From contig CAWIVH010000018.1 of NCBI GenBank assembly GCA_963839475.1, forward strand, positions 248,001 to 312,000: 64,000 nucleotides of DNA. Reading direction: 5' to 3'. This stretch comes from CAWIVH01 sp963839475 (GTDB lineage: Bacteria; Acidobacteriota; UBA6911). Below, in pieces: positions 63,027 through 64,000 of the stretch (positions are counted from its first letter, which is position 1; each line of letters begins with the position of its first letter). The notes below the pieces were generated by a model, which had not been told where the DNA came from, did no database searches, and saw nothing but the letters and a program-made list of their open reading frames with translations. Made by a program: the position numbers and the translations under genes.

Positions 63027-63073
63027 AACCACAAAGACGCTAAGACCTCGGAATTCTTAGTGGGCTTTGCGGT
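63027..63073. repeat. AACCGCGAAG-type inverted repeat abutting the VWA stop codon
   Basis: AACCACAAAGACGCTAAGA (63027-63045) begins the base after the stop codon and pairs imperfectly with TCTTAGTGGGCTTTGCGGT (63055-63073). The right arm supplies TTGCGG at 63067, the candidate -35 of the next gene. Confidence 0.75.
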
Positions 63074-63096
63074 AAATTCGATGGATCTGGTATACT
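63067..63096 (+). promoter_or_regulatory. Candidate promoter of the NfnA-like gene, -35 inside a repeat
   Basis: TTGCGG (63067-63072), 18-base spacer and TATACT (63091-63096) with a TGG just before the -10 (extended -10 type). ATG 63134 lies 37 bases downstream with AGGAG before it. The -35 belongs to the repeat arm described at 63027-63073. Confidence 0.55.
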
Positions 63097-63133
63097 TCGC
63101 CGCTGTCTCGGTAAATCGTCCAGGAGAGTATTT

Positions 63134-64000
63134 ATGTATCGTATCGTCAAACGCGAACAATTCGGGCCGGTGACGTTCCTGTGGGAAATTTTGGCACCCG
63201 ACGTAGCGGCGTCCGCCCAGCCCGGTCATTTTGTAATGGTTCGGATCGACGAAACCGGAGAACGCATCCCGCTCACCGTGGCTGATTTCGACCGTGACAA
63301 AGGGACTGTAACGATCGTGGTCCAGGCAATCGGCAAGACCACCTTCCAGATGATGGCCATGCGGGAAGGAGAGGAAGTCCTGGATTTTATCGGCCCTCTG
63401 GGGGTCGAATCCCATCTCGAAAAAAAATCGAAGGTAGTCCTGGTCGGCGGCGGTCTGGGTGTCGCCCCGGTTTTCCCCCAGCTGCGCCGGCACAAAGAGC
63501 TGGGTTCGTTCACTATTTCGATCATTGGATTCCGGAATAAGGACCTGATGTTCTGGCAGGACCGGTTTTCGCGATTTTCCGATGAGTTCCGGGTCGCCAC
63601 CGACGACGGCTCTTATGGGACTAAAGGCTTCGTCACTCATGTTTTGGACCAAGTGCTGCGAGAGCATCAGGGAATCGAAGAGGTCATTGCCATCGGCCCG
63701 TTGCCGATGATGAAGGCCTGCGCCGAAGTCACCCGTCCGCACAATATCCGGACCATGGTAAGCCTCAACTCCATCATGGTCGACGGAACTGGCATGTGCG
63801 GGTCGTGCCGGGTGACCGTTGGCGGAAAAATGAAGTTTGCCTGTGTCGACGGTCCGGACTTTGACGGTCACCTGGTGAATTTCGACGAGCTGATGCTCCG
63901 TCAAAAGCGGTTCGAGACCGAAGAGCACGAATGCATGTCGCGGTACAAGGCCGAGGCCGACCGCCTGATGGCACTGGGCCACGGCGGAAGAAATCCTGCG
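63134..64000 (+). CDS. NfnA-like ferredoxin-NADP reductase / sulfide-dehydrogenase FAD subunit (partial, right edge)
   Basis: The frame runs 289 codons from ATG 63134 to the last base with no stop. MYRIVKREQFGPVTFLWEI starts a flavodoxin-reductase-type FAD domain, DFIGPLGVESHL follows, and VVLVGGGLGVAPVFPQLRR is the NAD(P) loop. The C-terminal cysteines (GTGMCGSCRVTVGGKMKFAC then VDGPDFDGHLVNF) match the dihydroorotate-dehydrogenase electron-transfer/NfnA 2Fe-2S site. The partner, usually a GltA-like/NfnB subunit, would be expected right after the window. AGGAG lies 7 bases upstream. It could alternatively be called sulfide:quinone-type SudB. Confidence 0.93.
   Translation, partial: MYRIVKREQFGPVTFLWEILAPDVAASAQPGHFVMVRIDETGERIPLTVADFDRDKGTVTIVVQAIGKTTFQMMAMREGEEVLDFIGPLGVESHLEKKSKVVLVGGGLGVAPVFPQLRRHKELGSFTISIIGFRNKDLMFWQDRFSRFSDEFRVATDDGSYGTKGFVTHVLDQVLREHQGIEEVIAIGPLPMMKACAEVTRPHNIRTMVSLNSIMVDGTGMCGSCRVTVGGKMKFACVDGPDFDGHLVNFDELMLRQKRFETEEHECMSRYKAEADRLMALGHGGRNPA

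Noticed and set aside
1..64000. tRNA or rRNA genes
   Set aside because: No anticodon stem or T-loop pattern (GTTCGAATC-type) was found in any intergenic region.

Overview
The window looks like a chromosomal segment from a GC-rich Gram-negative bacterium, most likely an Acidobacteriota member. This is inferred from gene content. Pointers are an Oar-like TonB-dependent receptor with an N-terminal carboxypeptidase-regulatory-like domain, a VWFA-related protein of the type typical of acidobacteria, a very large Asp-box (sortilin/VPS10-like) exported protein, and several Tat-exported Gfo/Idh/MocA and sugar-isomerase-like proteins. No tRNA, rRNA, CRISPR array, prophage or recognisable defence island is visible.

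Layout. 1-6.5 kb: end of an APC permease, a small lipoprotein, an exported LolA-like protein and the TonB-dependent receptor. 6.9-10.2 kb: recQ, then an IS200/REP-type transposase with an early stop codon, inside two nested pairs of inverted repeats. 10.4-19 kb: an ECF sigma/anti-sigma pair (anti-sigma frameshifted in a poly-C tract), a hydroxypyruvate-isomerase-like protein, leuS, a lipoprotein, a SpoT-like HD hydrolase and a Gfo/Idh/MocA protein. 19.3-21.5 kb: a MarR regulator with a C-terminal cysteine cluster, and a marR-yceI operon with a near-consensus promoter/operator. 21.7-28.4 kb: pcrA, a GNAT/ADP-forming acyl-CoA synthetase fusion and an amino-acid permease. 28.4-35.2 kb: nfo, an FHA-GAF-PP2C phosphatase, an rlmN-like gene, an M23 peptidase, a MerR regulator and class II aldolase. 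35.7-46.4 kb: truA, then a tight minus-strand operon reading thrB-hisZ-hisG-hisD-hisC-hisB-hisH-hisA-hisF-hisIE-glgC. 46.7-64 kb: a multiply frameshifted dinB, an SDR, dehydrogenase, TolB-like and LolA-like exported proteins, aldo/keto reductase, uronate isomerase, the Asp-box giant, a second Gfo/Idh/MocA protein, a UroD-like protein, an adhesin/VWA protein and the start of an NfnA-like reductase.

The his genes make a self-contained route to histidine, except that no histidinol-phosphate phosphatase is visible. The short HisG is matched by its partner HisZ.

The less ordinary content lies between the genes. There are several families of dispersed inverted repeats: AACCGCGAAG-type, GACGAATGACGA-type, a REP pair at 35.4 kb and REP remnants of the transposase locus. 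Some abut or contain stop codons and at least one may supply a -35 box. Five genes (anti-sigma, dinB, alcohol dehydrogenase, uronate isomerase, VWA protein) are interrupted by single-base indels, eight in all. In each case a +1 or -1 correction restores a family-typical reading frame. Assembly error and real decay cannot be told apart from this sequence alone.
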